Positions 5,754 through 5,949 of a DNA stretch of 5,949 nt are shown one piece after another. The first letter of the stretch is position 1. Every line of letters starts with the position of its first letter. This stretch comes from Burkholderiales bacterium. Its GTDB lineage: Bacteria > Pseudomonadota > Gammaproteobacteria > Burkholderiales > SG8-39. The notes under the pieces are model-generated. The model was not told the DNA's origin, did no database searches, and saw only the letters and a list, made by a program, of their open reading frames with translations. Position numbers and translations under genes: made by a program. The stretch spans positions 1 to 5,949 of the forward strand of contig CAKKSJ010000514.1 in NCBI GenBank assembly GCA_919902965.1. Direction: 5' to 3'.

Positions 5754-5949
5754 GCACTGCCGGGTATCCGAGCGTCTGGCGCCCGCCGTCTTTTTTCGGT
5801 ACGCGTGCGCGCCAGCACGCGGTAATGCTCGCGGCGCTGGCCTATTTGATCTGGTCGGTTTCCACCCTGCCTATCGACGCGCGCCGCGCCCTGGCCGGAT
5901 TCGCCCGCGCCGTGGATCTGTTCGCGCGCATGATCCCCCCGGATTTCTC
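5750..5949 (+). CDS. phnE: PhnE-family ABC transporter permease (partial, N-terminal 66 codons)
   Basis: The frame begins with GTG at 5750, which overlaps the phnC stop in a GTGA arrangement, and stays open to the right edge. A purine-rich GAAGAAGAGA stretch just upstream may act as a weak ribosome site. The visible part has a cytoplasmic N-terminus, one hydrophobic segment at about residues 24-41 (HAVMLAALAYLIWSVSTL), then an RRALAGFARAVDLFARMIPPDF region. That Arg/Leu-rich stretch ending in PPDF is characteristic of the PhnE N-terminus before the main membrane domain. The remaining membrane segments and the EAA coupling loop lie outside the window. An internal ATG at 5825 would remove half the first membrane segment and is less likely. 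It completes a phnDCE importer. Confidence 0.82.
   Translation, partial: MSTAGYPSVWRPPSFFGTRARQHAVMLAALAYLIWSVSTLPIDARRALAGFARAVDLFARMIPPDF

Overview
The window is high-GC DNA with strongly G/C-biased third codon positions, tightly packed genes and proteobacterial-style gene families. A betaproteobacterium that degrades aromatic compounds, possibly anaerobically (a Rhodocyclales- or Burkholderiales-like organism), fits best. That assignment is inferred from gene content; no rRNA or other taxonomic marker is present.

Left half (1-2636, minus strand): a tightly coupled operon read right to left. It encodes the gamma, delta (2x[4Fe-4S] ferredoxin) and alpha subunits of a 2-oxoacid:acceptor oxidoreductase, then an FAD/NAD(P)-binding oxidoreductase cut by the left edge. 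The order gamma-delta-alpha-FAD subunit matches padEFGH of the NAD-dependent phenylglyoxylate dehydrogenase (phenylglyoxylate + CoA + NAD+ -> benzoyl-CoA + CO2 + NADH), known from Aromatoleum/Azoarcus evansii. The TPP-binding beta subunit (padI) would be expected just beyond the left edge. Junctions are a 4-nt overlap, a 1-nt overlap and a 4-nt gap.

Middle (2637-2753): an AT-richer divergent control region. It carries a good sigma70-like promoter for the pad operon (TTGACA-N17-TAACCT), a T-N11-A dyad typical of LysR-type operators about 54 bp upstream of the predicted pad transcription start, a probable overlapping regulator promoter, and a leader hairpin ahead of padE.

Right half (2754-5949, plus strand): a LysR-type regulator closely resembling NahR and other aromatic-responsive members. 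A 222-nt gap with hairpins but no recognisable promoter follows, then a phnDCE-type ABC transporter: periplasmic binding protein, ATPase and the first 66 codons of the permease.

Working model: the NahR-like protein senses an aromatic acid or related compound and activates pad transcription while repressing itself. The PhnDCE-type importer is annotated by family as phosphonate/phosphate/phosphite uptake. Its place beside aromatic catabolism genes, and a binding-pocket region that departs from E. coli PhnD, leave its substrate open.
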